Under the pieces are notes generated by a model that saw only the letters and a program-made list of their open reading frames with translations, was not told the origin of the DNA and did not search any database. From Geosiphon pyriformis (lineage: Eukaryota; Glomeromycota; Glomeromycetes; Archaeosporales; Geosiphonaceae), in contig JAAOMT010000379.1 of the NCBI GenBank assembly GCA_016748015.1, forward strand, positions 30,194-49,248: DNA of 19,055 nt, in the 5' to 3' direction. The position numbers and the translations under genes are program-made. Of this stretch, positions 1 to 8,622 are shown one piece after another; the stretch's first letter is position 1; every line of letters begins with the position of its first letter.

Positions 1-90
1 AATTAAGAGTTGGTTATTTTTTTCACTGGTTAATAGTTATTGTTTTTATGTTTAAAAATAGTAGTATTTCTGAATAATCTTAAAATATAG
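1..90 (-). mobile_element. Element C, left fragment (old Ty3/gypsy copy, part of ORF3)
   Basis: This flank aligns with element B from about 8739 to 8833; the shared start is easy to see in the ttggttatttt stretch. On the minus strand it reads as a decayed piece of ORF3: ITINQ, a stop, KKITNS and a stop correspond to FITVNQMGKITNT and a stop in B. It runs off the left window edge and is cut at 90 by element A. The continuation of the same copy lies at 7801-7831 and 17740-19055. Divergence from B is larger than between LTR pairs, so C is the older resident. Confidence 0.75.
87..90. repeat. Possible target-site duplication of element A, left copy
   Basis: ATAG directly outside the left LTR compares with ATAA directly outside the right LTR at 7801-7804. 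They differ by one G/A transition, the kind of change seen everywhere here. A 5-bp duplication does not fit, so support is modest. Confidence 0.4.
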
Positions 91-829
91 TGTTATGGGT
101 TGGAATAACAAGCTAATAGATAGCAAGGGAAAACAGAATTGTAGAGTAATAAAAAAAAATCAAAGAGAATTCAATTTTAAAGAACAAATTAAATGAGTAT
201 GAATTCAATGTATAAGATCAGTTTTATAAAATATCTCAGTCACTATACTTTTCAAAAGATAACCAGAGAATCTGAAAGTAGAAAGATAGTTTGTACTGTT
301 AACAAATGATTACACACTGGTATAATTCTATGTTTCATATTAGTGCTCTTAGAATTTAATATTAAGTATTAAATATACTTTTCAATCATGTTTTATTTAA
401 TAATCTTCAAATGCTATAATTATATGAGTCAGAAAAAGAGTAGATAAATACCAACAAGTAATCTTTTATCTTAAAATGTTCAAATACTTGAAAGTAAGGA
501 AAAAAAAATTAGTAAGAAGAGAAGAATTAAAATAAAGTTGTTATTTTATTTTATTTTTCTTTTTGATTCTTACATGCTTTTTTATAGCTAAGAGATTCAT
601 TGCTTATATAGCTATCAAAAGTGGTCAATGATCAGATCAACAACTAGGTCAATAATCAAATTGATGACTAGGTCAATAATCAGGTTATTGATCAGATTGA
701 TAATCAAATCAATGATCAGATTATTAATCAGGTTAATAATTACTATTTAAAAATAGGGTGGCTAATTATATGACATCAGTAGCTAATATATGTAATAACT
801 AATAAAAAATATGAGTTTTAATCATAACA
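91..829 (-). repeat. Element A 3' LTR
   Basis: This is a direct repeat of 7159-7800. The ends are short inverted repeats: TGTTATG at 91-97 and CATAACA at 823-829, giving the canonical TG...CA on either strand. It is about 97 bp longer than its partner, almost wholly because of extra 12-bp units at 623-742. Differences from the partner are nearly all transitions in both directions, with rare 1-bp indels. Confidence 0.93.
623..742. repeat. 12-bp tandem repeat array in the element A 3' LTR, 10 units
   Basis: Ten contiguous 12-mers fill the interval, for example ggtcaatgatca, gatcaacaacta, ggtcaataatca, aattgatgacta and ggttaataatta. Units differ mostly by C/T and G/A changes. The 5' LTR has only two units (7690-7713), and eight extra units (96 bp) explain the LTR length difference. 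Many units contain TGATCA or ATTGAT-like dyads. Confidence 0.92.
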
Positions 830-1455
830 TTATTTTTTCCAAAGAGATTGAACTCCAGCAAAATCAAGCTATTTATAAAATAATTTATTTGAAGTGTTTT
901 ATCTAATTCAAAACTAACTAATTTGTTGAAGTCTTTTGTAGATAGAGTGTATAATACTTGAGGCAAAATGAGTTTTGTATCTAAGAGATCAAATCTTTGT
1001 ATTAGAGTTTTGGCTCTTTTAACAATAGTTAAAACTCTTGGGACATTCAACTGTATAATGTTCAAAATTTCTGTCTATATTTTTAAAGTTGTTTTCTTTA
1101 TAAGTTTTATATCCTTTATGATTTTTCTAAGGTAACCATAGAATTTTAATTGTCTTTCATATAACAAATTTTTGTCTATGGGTAAGATTTCTTGGATTGT
1201 TTTTCCAATTATGCTAAAAAGTGAGAATATAGCTGCTATTATACTTTCTAACAGATATTTATCCATTTTGCTACTAATTCTTTCTCTTTTGGTAGTGGTT
1301 TTCTTTGGTTTAATAAAAGTGTGTGTTCTACTGTTATTAGTTATGATGATTTGTTTTTCAATAATCAGAATAGCATTTGGATAGTTTTTGATTCAATACT
1401 CATAAAGAGTATAGAAAGTGTTTTGAATGTTTTGATCCAGAAAATAATTGTTCAT
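799..1455 (-). pseudogene. ORF3 of element A, uncharacterised protein downstream of pol
   Basis: One minus-strand frame runs from an ATG at 1453-1455 to a TAG at 799-801, 218 codons. It is broken only by TGA at 1393-1395 and TAG at 1075-1077, both one transition from a sense codon. It starts about 50 bp after the pol stop (1503-1505), is in a different frame from pol, and ends about 30 bp inside the LTR. The protein is Lys/Ile/Leu-rich. A basic segment (near KPKKTTTKRER) precedes a hydrophobic stretch, IIAAIFSLFSIIG, which could be a membrane segment or a buried helix. I see no signal peptide, no zinc motif and no family I recognise. Its last 100 residues resemble ORF3 of B weakly (ARTI/AKTL, then RF, D and L spacing). 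Position is that of env, but nothing shows an envelope function. Confidence 0.6.
830..840 (-). other. Element A polypurine tract
   Basis: The minus strand reads GGAAAAAATAA directly before the TGTTATG start of the 3' LTR, the expected place and composition for the plus-strand primer. A pyrimidine or T inside the run suggests mild decay. Confidence 0.65.
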
Positions 1456-1502
1456 GTTGATTAAAGATATCTCTGTTTTGGAAATGGTGTATTTATTTAT
1501 AC

Positions 1503-2760
1503 TTAATTTTTGCTGATTATTTGGGTCGATATTATTACAACAAACAACCAATCAAGTCGTTTATGATATTTCTTGAGTCATATATCATGAACAAAATAAT
1601 CATTAAAGATTGTTTCAGATTGATCTTAAAGAATATAAGAATCATTGTTCAAAACTTTGTTGACTAAAAAGATTCTTTTCTATTGGTTAGAGAATTTATT
1701 ACCATAGATATTGTTTTTGTCTGAATGGTATTCTAATATTAAGTTACCAATACTTAAGAAAAGTGTTTTATAGATTTTCTTTTTTTTAAGCTTTTCTTAA
1801 AACTGTTTTATCTTTTCAAAAGCAATTATTTGTGCTTCTATTAAGGAGTCAAAAATGGTATTAAGTCTTTTTTGCAAAATGTTTTTATAATTCTCTATTG
1901 TGATTTTCTTAAAAGATATTATTTTAGGATTATTTTCTATTAGTAATATTGCCATGCATCCATTAAGCAGATAAAAAGGTTCATAACTTGTTATATCATA
2001 ATTCACAGTTCTATAAACAAACAAGGCTGAAGGCAGTACTTTGTCTTATAAGTTTGTTTCTTTACTGGTTTTGGCTAGAGTTTCACATAGTGTTTTATTG
2101 AAATGTTCTACTAGACCATTTGTTTGAAAGTGGTAAAAAGAAGAAAGTTTATGATATATTCTTATTTTTTTGCAAAGTTCTTTAACCAGTGTACTGAAAA
2201 AAGCTCTTTTTTTATCAAATAAAAATTCTTTGGGGCAGCTATGACAGTAGATAATATTTTCATAAATGAAATTGGATATTGAAACTGCTGTTTGATCTGA
2301 AATAGTTCTTGCTTTTACTCACTTTATAAGATAGTTAGTAGCTGTAATAATATATCTATTGCTATTAAGAATTATTGTTAAAGGTCCAACAACATCTATA
2401 CTAATTCTGTTAAATGGTTGACTAACAGAGATTGGATAAATATTTTTTTTTTGATTGGGTTTGCCTCTTTTTTGGCAAATGTCACAGATTTTAATGTATT
2501 CAGCAATGTCTTTTTCCAAAATAGGCCAATAATAATGAGCTAAGGTTTTCTGAATTGTTTTTGTTTTTCTAAAGTGTTTAGCTAATGAATTAGTATGTAT
2601 GTTGTATATTACAATTTCTTTTTCTTCAAATCTGATGACTCTTTGAGGGTGGTCAGAATTTTTTTTGTTTCTTTTATATAACTGATTCTGGCAGATCAAA
2701 TAGAAATTTGATTGTTTGCACAAATGTTTTCTTTGCTGTTAAGTGTAGTCCAATGGGTAT
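1503..2760 (-). pseudogene. Element A integrase with GPY/F tail (C-terminal Pol)
   Basis: This is DDE integrase, which inserts the cDNA into the genome. The zinc domain has His at residues 43 and 50 and CDIC (CXXC), an intact HHCC set, in the open stretch 2319-2723. Catalytic Asp 1 is in SIDVVGPL (2394-2396), Asp 2 in FDKKRAFF (2214-2216), and Glu in NGLVEHF (2106-2108). Unlike B, the DDE triad is complete. The YRTVNYDITSYEPF block (about 1940-2015) is the usual C-terminal core. It is followed by a GPY/F-type module (GNLILEYHSD onward, about 1550-1740) whose WKGPF-like centre is now a stop followed by KRIF. The frame is the same as the RT, with scattered TAA, TAG and TGA. Pol ends at TAA 1503-1505. 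Confidence 0.9.
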
Positions 2761-2884
2761 TGTTTTTTACCCAAAAATTCTATTAAGACAAAATAGTTGT
2801 CTAAGTCCATTATCATGTTTATTTATAAAAGAGTTACTAATAATTAAGTTGGTTTGGTTAAGAGGTTATATTATCACTGAATAG

Positions 2885-3260
2885 TAAGTCTGAAGAAAGC
2901 ATTAGCATTTTGATGATTAGCTTCTTTGTAATGTTGAATATCATAGTTGAATTCATTCAGATGAAGTATTCAGTAAGTTATTCATTTATGTTTCAGCTTT
3001 TTTTTGTTATGCAGTTAAACCAAGACTTGATAATCTGTTACCACTAGAAATTTCACACCAAGAAGATATTAATCCCAATAGTTAGTAGTTCAAACTACTG
3101 TTAAACATTCTTGTTCAGTTATTGAATAGTTTTTTTCTGCTGGTGTGAAAGATCTATTGGCATATGCTATAGTATGTTCTCTATTATTTTCATCTTTCTA
3201 TAAGAGAACAGCACCAAGTCTATAGCCAGATGCATCAGTATGAAGAATAAAAAATTGGTT
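2885..3260 (-). pseudogene. Element A RNase H domain
   Basis: The RNase H fold removes the RNA strand of the RNA:DNA hybrid. HTDASGYRLGAVLL carries the first catalytic Asp (3234-3236 region), EQEC supplies the Glu, and VTDYQ the next Asp. The last acidic position, normally NADAL-like, reads NANAF, a probable Asp-to-Asn loss by G-to-A. Several in-frame stops interrupt it. It continues in the RT frame and leads into the integrase zinc domain. Confidence 0.82.
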
Positions 3261-3329
3261 CAAGTCAGGTTGTTTGAGAATTGGTTCAGTAACAAGTTTT
3301 TTCTTCAGAATTTCAAAAGCTTTTTGTTG

Positions 3330-4040
3330 ATGAATGCTTCAGTAATAATTGACATTTTTTCTGAGTAGCTGATTAAGTAAGAAAGCACTTTTAGAAAAAT
3401 TTTTGATAAATTTGTGATAATAAGAAGCCAAACCAAGAAAAAAGCATAGTTTAGGAACATTCATTAGTTGTCTAATGTTCTGAACTTTTTCAACTTTAGC
3501 TGAATCAGAGAAGATTCCATCTTTTGTAATAAAATAACCAAGAAACTAGATAGATTGGCATCCAAAGAAAAATTTGATTAGGTTAATCTTAAGACCAACA
3601 TTTTTAAGAAAGTCAAAAACCTTTTGCAAGTGTTCAAGATGTTTATCCCAGATTTTTGAGTATACTATTATGTTATCTAAGTAGACCAAAACAAAGTTTT
3701 TTTTTACTGATTTAAATACTTTGTCTATTAAGCATTAAAAAATGGAAGGGACATTAGTGAGACCAAAAAATGTAGCTGTGAATTCATAGATGCCATACTT
3801 GATAATAAAAGCAGTTTTTTTTCTGCTTTCTGAATCCATTTTTACTTGCCAGAATTCAGCAGTTAAGTTAATAGTTAAGAAGAAAGCAGCACTATTGAAT
3901 TTGTTTAGCATTGCATTAATTTTGGGAAGTAAGTACATGTCTTTTATAGTAATAATATTTAATTGGTGATAATCAACACAAAAACATAGGGTTCTATCTT
4001 TCTTGGATACCACTACAACTGGAAAAGCCCATTTATTCTT
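3330..4040 (-). pseudogene. Element A reverse transcriptase
   Basis: This RT copies the element RNA into DNA. Fingers and palm are recognisable: FCVDYHQLN (about 3950-3990), then the motif A region ending FWQVKM, then FGLTNVP, then the YXDD region. Two catalytic aspartates are gone: motif A reads ILTINL-type Asn (codon 3867-3869) where Asp is expected, and the YLDD box reads YLDN at 3672-3683. Both are GAT/GAC-to-AAT/AAC changes. The connection domain (FLGLASYYHKFIKNF) follows near 3400-3450. The upstream junction to the Cys-rich module needs a frame change near 4.05-4.15 kb, probably an indel. Confidence 0.9.
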
Positions 4041-4393
4041 GGTTTTTTATATAAAACCAAGATTTTTTATTCGGGTTACAACTTTTTTAATGAACTTATT
4101 ATTGTGCTAATTGGATTAATAAAACTTTAAATAGATAGTGCAAGTTTTTTTGTTGATAATAGTGTGTTGTATTACATGGGTTTATTCAAAGATATCATTT
4201 TTTTTGAGATAATTGGGCTATTTTTAGCCAACAGATTTTCAATGTTCACTTTTTTTTCTTCAGGAAAAGGTTTTTTTTGTTCTATAATTAGTAATTAGAT
4301 TTCAGGTGGTTCATTCTTAAAAAACTTTTGTACTTCTTTTAGTTTTTCTTTGGGTATCAAACTAATTGGCTCTTAATCTTTGTAATAGATTAG

Positions 4394-4453
4394 GCAAAAC
4401 TTGTATTCATTACTAGAAGAATATAAAAATTTATTGCACCAGCACCTAATACA
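4394..4453 (-). other. Cys-rich zinc-type module between protease and RT of element A
   Basis: On the minus strand the frame gives C-I-R-C-W-C, then about ten residues, then EYKFC. Together this is CX2CXC followed by a distal pair whose first member reads Tyr (TAT, one G-to-A step from Cys). Two adjacent TAA codons lie just upstream (4463-4468); related polyproteins, as I remember them, have two Trp there. A zinc-binding role is inferred from the spacing only. It lies in frame 1 while the protease is in frame 0; a 9-A run near 4650 is a likely slip site. Confidence 0.55.
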
Positions 4454-4740
4454 AGAACCATATTATTAATAGCTATATTTGGCTTTCTTGCCAGGTTTTT
4501 TATCAAAGGTTCTTCTGAGGATATCATAGTAGAGCCAGCAAATTAGCTTGCCATTTACCATGATTCTTTTTTTGTTAGCTTTAACATTATTCAGTGACTT
4601 GTCATTGCTAATGAAAATAGTATAAACGAGTTCAGTAGTTTTTTTTTGTTCTTCTTAATTTTTTTTTCATTGTTTTTATCATTATCTGATTCATTTGATT
4701 GTTTTTCTTCTTGGTTCTGTTTGATTATTAAAGGAGTTGT

Positions 4741-5583
4741 TCAATAACAGCACTTAACCATAATGGGTTTTTCATCACATTTGATGGTTAGCTTACAAAG
4801 TTTATAGTCAAGTAATGCTTTGGCTTTCTTGAGCCACTTATTACTAACAATGATAGTATACTCTTTTGCTTCAAATACTTCTATGTTAGTTTCAATGCTA
4901 ATGCCATTGATGCAAACAGAAACAGCTTTGGCTATATTCAAGTTTTTCTTCTTGTCACCATGTATATTGGTTATAAGCCAGGTGGAAAGTTCATCAATCT
5001 TTCTTTTAATGGCTTCTAGAAAGTGTTTGGCAATTACACTAACAGATAATCTACTGTCTAGGATCAAGACAATAAAATAACCAGCCACTTGGGTTTTGCA
5101 AATAAGGGAGATAATATTGCTGTTGTCAGCAAATTTAGCTTAGTGAAAACACTTGTTGGTTTTTGGTGTTTTCTTCTTTAGAATCAATGATTTGTGAAGA
5201 TCTTTTCTGAACTGTGGATGGATTATCAATTGGCCAAAAGTGATATGAGCTGGAGTTTCTATAAGGTCTTTGACAACAGAATAGGGGCCAGATTTTTGTA
5301 CAATTTCTGGGAATTTTAACTTTAAAGAATTCTTAAAAACTTTAGTCTTTGGTAGTTTATTGTTATTAGCAGTTGATATAAATGCTTTGTTTGGGTTCAG
5401 AACGAAATCAACCTTGGCTTTCTTCTTCTTTCTTGTTGATTTAAAGGTGTTAATTGCTAGTTTATCTATGTTATGGTCATTATTAGTTAGATTAAAAGTG
5501 TAAAAGAAGTTTTTTTCTGGTTGGCTTGCACTCTTACTTTTTGGAAGTGCACTTATTAGTTTAAAGACTAATAAACAGTGGCT
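4741..5583 (-). pseudogene. Element A Pol N-terminus and aspartic protease (retropepsin-like)
   Basis: The pol frame opens after a TAA at 5584-5586, only about 30 bases before Gag ends, and stays open to a single TAA at 5140-5142. A basic linker (about 130 residues) precedes the protease. The catalytic Asp is at 5056-5058 in VLILDSRLSVSVI. The usual D-S/T-G has become DSR through GGA-to-AGA. A conserved-looking NKWLKKAKALLDY block near 4800-4850 fits the C-terminal part of retropepsins (family pattern GNDWL). Entry into this frame from Gag would need a -1 shift at 5559-5565. The end at 4741 is a TGA in frame; the polyprotein continues beyond it. Confidence 0.82.
5527..5565 (-). promoter_or_regulatory. 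Probable -1 programmed ribosomal frameshift site (TTTAAAC plus hairpin)
   Basis: The minus strand carries TTTAAAC at 5565-5559, phased as T TTA AAC in the Gag frame. Gag stops TAA TAA follow at once (5558-5553). The -1 frame reads TTT AAA into the open protease frame. Seven bases after the heptamer, TGCACT (5551-5546) can pair with AGTGCA (5532-5527) around a 13-base loop. Heptamer, phase, adjacent stop, 7-base spacer and stem all match the canonical X XXY YYZ design. A TAG at 5568-5570 just before it, likely a mutation, would now end Gag early. Confidence 0.72.
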
Positions 5584-7106
5584 TTAACTAAGAAATTCTC
5601 TTCAAAGAAATTGATGTTGGCATGATTGGGTCTTTGATTAAGGGCATTGTTGTTAATAGTTTTGTTGTTTTGATTGTCATTGTTTTTAGGAACTGGAAAA
5701 AGTAATGGAAGATTGTTGTAATCTCTAGAAAAGTGTCTAATTAATCCACAGCAATAGCACACAAGTGAATCACAATTTTGTTGTCTTTAATAAGGAAATT
5801 ACTAGAGCTGATTAAAATGGGGCTCAAATCTGGGTCTTTGTAGTTGCTGATTTTTTCTGACTGCTTGGGCTAAAAGTTTTAATAACTGCACAAGATTAGC
5901 TGTAAGCCTATCTATTAATTGTTTATTGAAATTTAAAGTCTGAGCAGTAAAAAAAATAACAGCCATTTGAGGAGCAAGAGTCATTTGAAGAGCAGGAGCA
6001 AAAACTAGTAGTGTGAATCCTAAGTACATTCTTTGGTTGTCTTCAATTCATTGAGCAAGTTCAATGATCATGTCTATTGTGAGATTGTCTTTTAAGGCCA
6101 AAAGAGGCCAAAAAGCATATAAGAGATCAGTTCTCAATCTTTTTATAAAGGAGTGAATTTTTTGTTCTTCTGTTTAGTTTCTTCCAGAATCTACTCATTT
6201 GATTAGTTTTCTAATGACTTTAACATATTTAGTCACAACTTTACCAAAATCTTGAGTTTTTCTTTTTAATTCCATATGCTATTTTGAGATTAAGATAGGA
6301 GCTCTAAATTTAGTTTCAAACCAGATTGTGAAAGAGGTGTTTTCTTTTCCAATATTTGTTGGTATTCATTTAATGATTTTTTAATAAGCATCAGCATTGG
6401 TTTCTTGTAAAAACCAAGTAGCAAGAGAATCTTGGAGGTAGCCACCAATAATTTGAAACTTGTATTTATTATCATATTGGTTGGCTGTGACAGCTTTTTC
6501 AAAGTCATCTAATCATTCAATTGGATCTTGTATATTGTCTTTAAATAAAGTTAGTGGGGTGTTATTTTTTTGCCTTAAAGCAGTTTTTATGCTTTGGAAG
6601 GCAATCAGAATGTTTTGTTGCAAAGGGTCATTAGTTATTGGTTTAGGAATAGCTGTTTGTATGGAGTGTTTTGATTTACTTGAAAAGAGATCAAAAACAA
6701 AAATGGTTTAATAGCTTTTTTCTTCTGTTTTAAATAGTGTTTTAGTTAACTGATGGGCAGCAATCCAAATGTGAATTTGGTGATTTAGGTATTCAAAATT
6801 AGGGGGCTGTTGTTCAAAAATTGTGGAATATAAAAGCTGATTGATACTGTTGTTTCTTTTTTCAAAGTTGTCTTCAAAATAAGCTTAATAAAAGTAATAA
6901 GTTGTATAAACTATGTAGGTTTTAGCTGAATGCTTGTTTAGAAACCAGTTTCAAAAGTCTTAGAATTGTCTGCTAAATTGTTTTTCAATAAGAAAGCAAA
7001 TCAAGCAGAAGGGCAAATAATTAAGTTTAATAAAATCTAAATTGTTTTTGTTGTGTGCTTCAAAGTGTTCTTCTGATTATTGTGACAGATATAAATAATC
7101 ACCCAT
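5556..7106 (-). pseudogene. Element A Gag (capsid/nucleocapsid)
   Basis: A single frame runs from ATG 7104-7106 to TAA 5556-5558 (517 codons including the stop) with no net frameshift but about a dozen stops. The N-terminal part (YFEDNFEKRNN region onward) precedes the capsid core: LDDFEKAV, YDNKYKFQIIGGYLQDSLATW (first 20 shown in part), FETKFRAPI and IELAQ. That is the retrotransposon Gag pattern, with IEW now IE-stop. The nucleocapsid knuckle at 5718-5759 reads CYCCGLIRHFSRDY: C-X2-C-X4-H-X4-Y, the final Cys lost by TGT-to-TAT. The frame is open upstream into the primer-binding site, so the true start could differ. Confidence 0.83.
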
Positions 7107-7136
7107 ACAATAAAAAACAAAATGGATTTTGACAAT

Positions 7137-7152
7137 CTTACAAAAAGCACCA
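7137..7152 (-). other. Element A primer-binding site
   Basis: The minus strand begins TGGTGCTTTTTGTAAG, a TGG start complementary to a tRNA CCA end, 6 bases inside the 5' LTR. It aligns base for base with the element B site (16892-16907), all four differences being C-to-T or G-to-A on the plus strand. The primer tRNA is not identified. Confidence 0.75.
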
Positions 7153-7158
7153 CTTTTA

Positions 7159-7800
7159 CATTATAAGTTGGAATAACAAGCTAATAGATAGCAAGGGAGA
7201 ACAGAATTGTAAAATGATAAAAAAAAATCAAAGAGAATTTAACTTCAAAGAGTGAATTGAATGAGTATGGATTTAATGTGTAAAATCAGTCTCATAAAAT
7301 ATCTCAGTCACTATACTTTTCAGAAAATAACCAGAGAATCTGAAAGTAGAAAAATAATTCATACTGTCAACAAATAATTACACACTGGTATAATTTTATG
7401 TCTTATGTTAATGCTTTTAGAATTCAATATTAGGTATTAGATGTATTCTTTAGTTATGTTTTATTCAATAATTTTCAAATGTTACAATTATATGAGTCAG
7501 AAAAAGAGTAGATAAATGTTAACAAGTAAGTTTTATTCCAAGATGTTCAGATACTTGAAAGTAAAAAAAGAGAAATTAGTAAGAAGAAAAAAATTAAGAT
7601 AAAATTGTTATTTTATTTTTTTTCTCTCTTTGATTTTTATATGCTTTTCTACAACTAAGAGATTCATTGCTTATATAGCTATCAAAAATAGTCAATAATT
7701 AGGTCAATAATTACTATCTAAAAATAAGGTAGCTAATTATATAACATTAGTGGCTAATATATGTAATAACTAATAAAAAATATGAGTTTTAATCATAACA
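7159..7800 (-). repeat. Element A 5' LTR
   Basis: This is the direct repeat partner of 91-829, ending in the same CATAACA. Its left terminus reads CATTATA where the other LTR has TGTTATG, three transitions. Only two 12-bp units remain or existed here (7690-7713). It would hold the promoter and transcript start for element A; no clear TATA box stands out in such AT-rich sequence. Confidence 0.92.
7690..7713. repeat. 12-bp tandem repeat, 2 units, element A 5' LTR
   Basis: agtcaataatta followed by ggtcaataatta, homologous to the ten-unit array at 623-742 in the other LTR. Confidence 0.85.
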
Positions 7801-7804
7801 ATAA
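7801..7804. repeat. Possible target-site duplication of element A, right copy
   Basis: ATAA compares with ATAG at 87-90. One transition separates them. Confidence 0.4.
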
Positions 7805-7831
7805 TATATAATTGATAAATTGTTTTGATGT
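7801..7831 (-). mobile_element. Element C, middle fragment (31 bp between A and B)
   Basis: Between the end of the A LTR and the TGTTACAG start of the B LTR, this short piece matches element B near 8840-8870 on the pattern attgataaattgttttgatg versus aattaaattgttcttt. It is the ORF3 piece between the two insertion points. Confidence 0.55.
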
Positions 7832-8610
7832 TGTTACAGATGATTATTTGGGGTCTCCAATCAAATAACAAACCCATAACTTAGTGCTCAAAAGCTGATT
7901 TAAGTGATAATATCTGAAGGCTGTTTGTATCTGAAGATTTTGTTTGTTGAATCCTTTGTATAATAAACAGAGATTTAATTGATTGTTTTATCCGTAGCTT
8001 TCCGAAACTGCAGTTTTGTCAATTTTTTTTTCAGTATGATGGCTGGTAATCTTCCTAGTAAGATATTCTCAATTCCAAGTGTCTATTCTTATTTCTGGGT
8101 TTTTTACCAGTGCTATATTCTGATATCAGTACTTCTGCACATGAAATCTTTTAATCAAGTTAATAAACAAAAGAAATAACAAAAGAAAATAAAATTAAAG
8201 AAAATAAAGAATAAGTCAAGACAATAATAGTTAGTATCTTGTCAATAGCTGTGATTAAGAGCTATTGTTCCAGTGTGGTTAAGTATCAATTACTATTAAC
8301 ATGAAATATTGATAGTGAAAAGTGAATTTGAGATATGAAATAATTATTTATTAATATTTGTGATGTGAAAAGTTGCTTAGATTAAATCTAAACTGAAAGG
8401 TCTGTCTTTTCTACTTCTAACACTACTATTATATATACATAATTGAGATTCCTTAATTTCTTAATTCTTTACTTCAGGAATTCTGGAATCTTACAATTCC
8501 TTGTATGAGAATTCTGAAATTTCTGAAATCACAATTCCTCTTGAGAGGAATCCTGAAATTCCATATTTACTATAGCTACTTCTGATTGGCTAATTTATAT
8601 ATTAATATAC
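7832..8610 (-). repeat. Element B 3' LTR
   Basis: This direct repeat of 16910-17739 begins TGTTACAG. Substitutions are mainly transitions. The last 30 bases (about 8581-8610), containing ATTGG (CCAAT on the coding strand) and TATATA, are among the best conserved between copies and would form the U3 start next to the polypurine tract. The outer end does not show CA, so the boundary may be off by a few bases. Confidence 0.9.
8476..8562. repeat. Imperfect GGAATTC-type tandem repeat in element B 3' LTR
   Basis: Two and a part units of roughly 33-40 bases alternate GAATTCTGGAAT-like palindromic cores with CAATTCCT and TGAGA blocks. The other LTR carries about three units at 17562-17691. Confidence 0.65.
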
Positions 8611-8622
8611 TTCCTTTCTTTT
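8611..8622 (-). other. Element B polypurine tract
   Basis: The minus strand reads AAAAGAAAGGAA, a clean purine run directly before the 3' LTR and directly after the ORF3 stop codon (8621-8623). Confidence 0.78.

Larger units (their letters stand above)
91..7800 (-). mobile_element. Element A: complete but inactivated Ty3/gypsy LTR retrotransposon
   Basis: A full-length element lies between two direct LTRs (91-829 and 7159-7800), transcribed right to left. Domain order is Gag, protease, Cys-rich module, RT, RNase H, integrase, GPY/F tail, ORF3. RT before integrase is the Ty3/gypsy order. A primer-binding site lies just inside the right LTR and a purine tract just inside the left one. Gag and Pol are in different frames, joined by a likely -1 frameshift site at 5559-5565. 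All genes carry nonsense changes and the RT has lost catalytic aspartates, so it cannot be autonomous. It is inserted into element C. Confidence 0.93.

Noticed and set aside
623-742. CRISPR-like array
   Set aside because: The 12-bp units are contiguous with no spacers and lie in an LTR of a eukaryotic element.
799-1455. ORF3 as a retroviral-type envelope gene
   Set aside because: Position fits, but no signal peptide, cysteine pattern, furin-like site or convincing fusion plus anchor pair is seen; one hydrophobic stretch is not enough.
6290-6508. Open frame of 72 codons in the Gag region of A as a separate gene
   Set aside because: The frame with the Gag capsid motifs (LDDFEKAV onward) is another one, continuous with the zinc knuckle; this one is a shadow.
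7979-8179. Possible small gene on the plus strand inside the B LTR
   Set aside because: The same stretch in the other LTR (about 17055-17250) is not kept open and the translation has no recognisable feature.
8583-8610. TATA and CCAAT promoter boxes in the B LTR
   Set aside because: The order is reversed from the usual one and such strings are common in sequence this AT-rich; noted under the LTR only.
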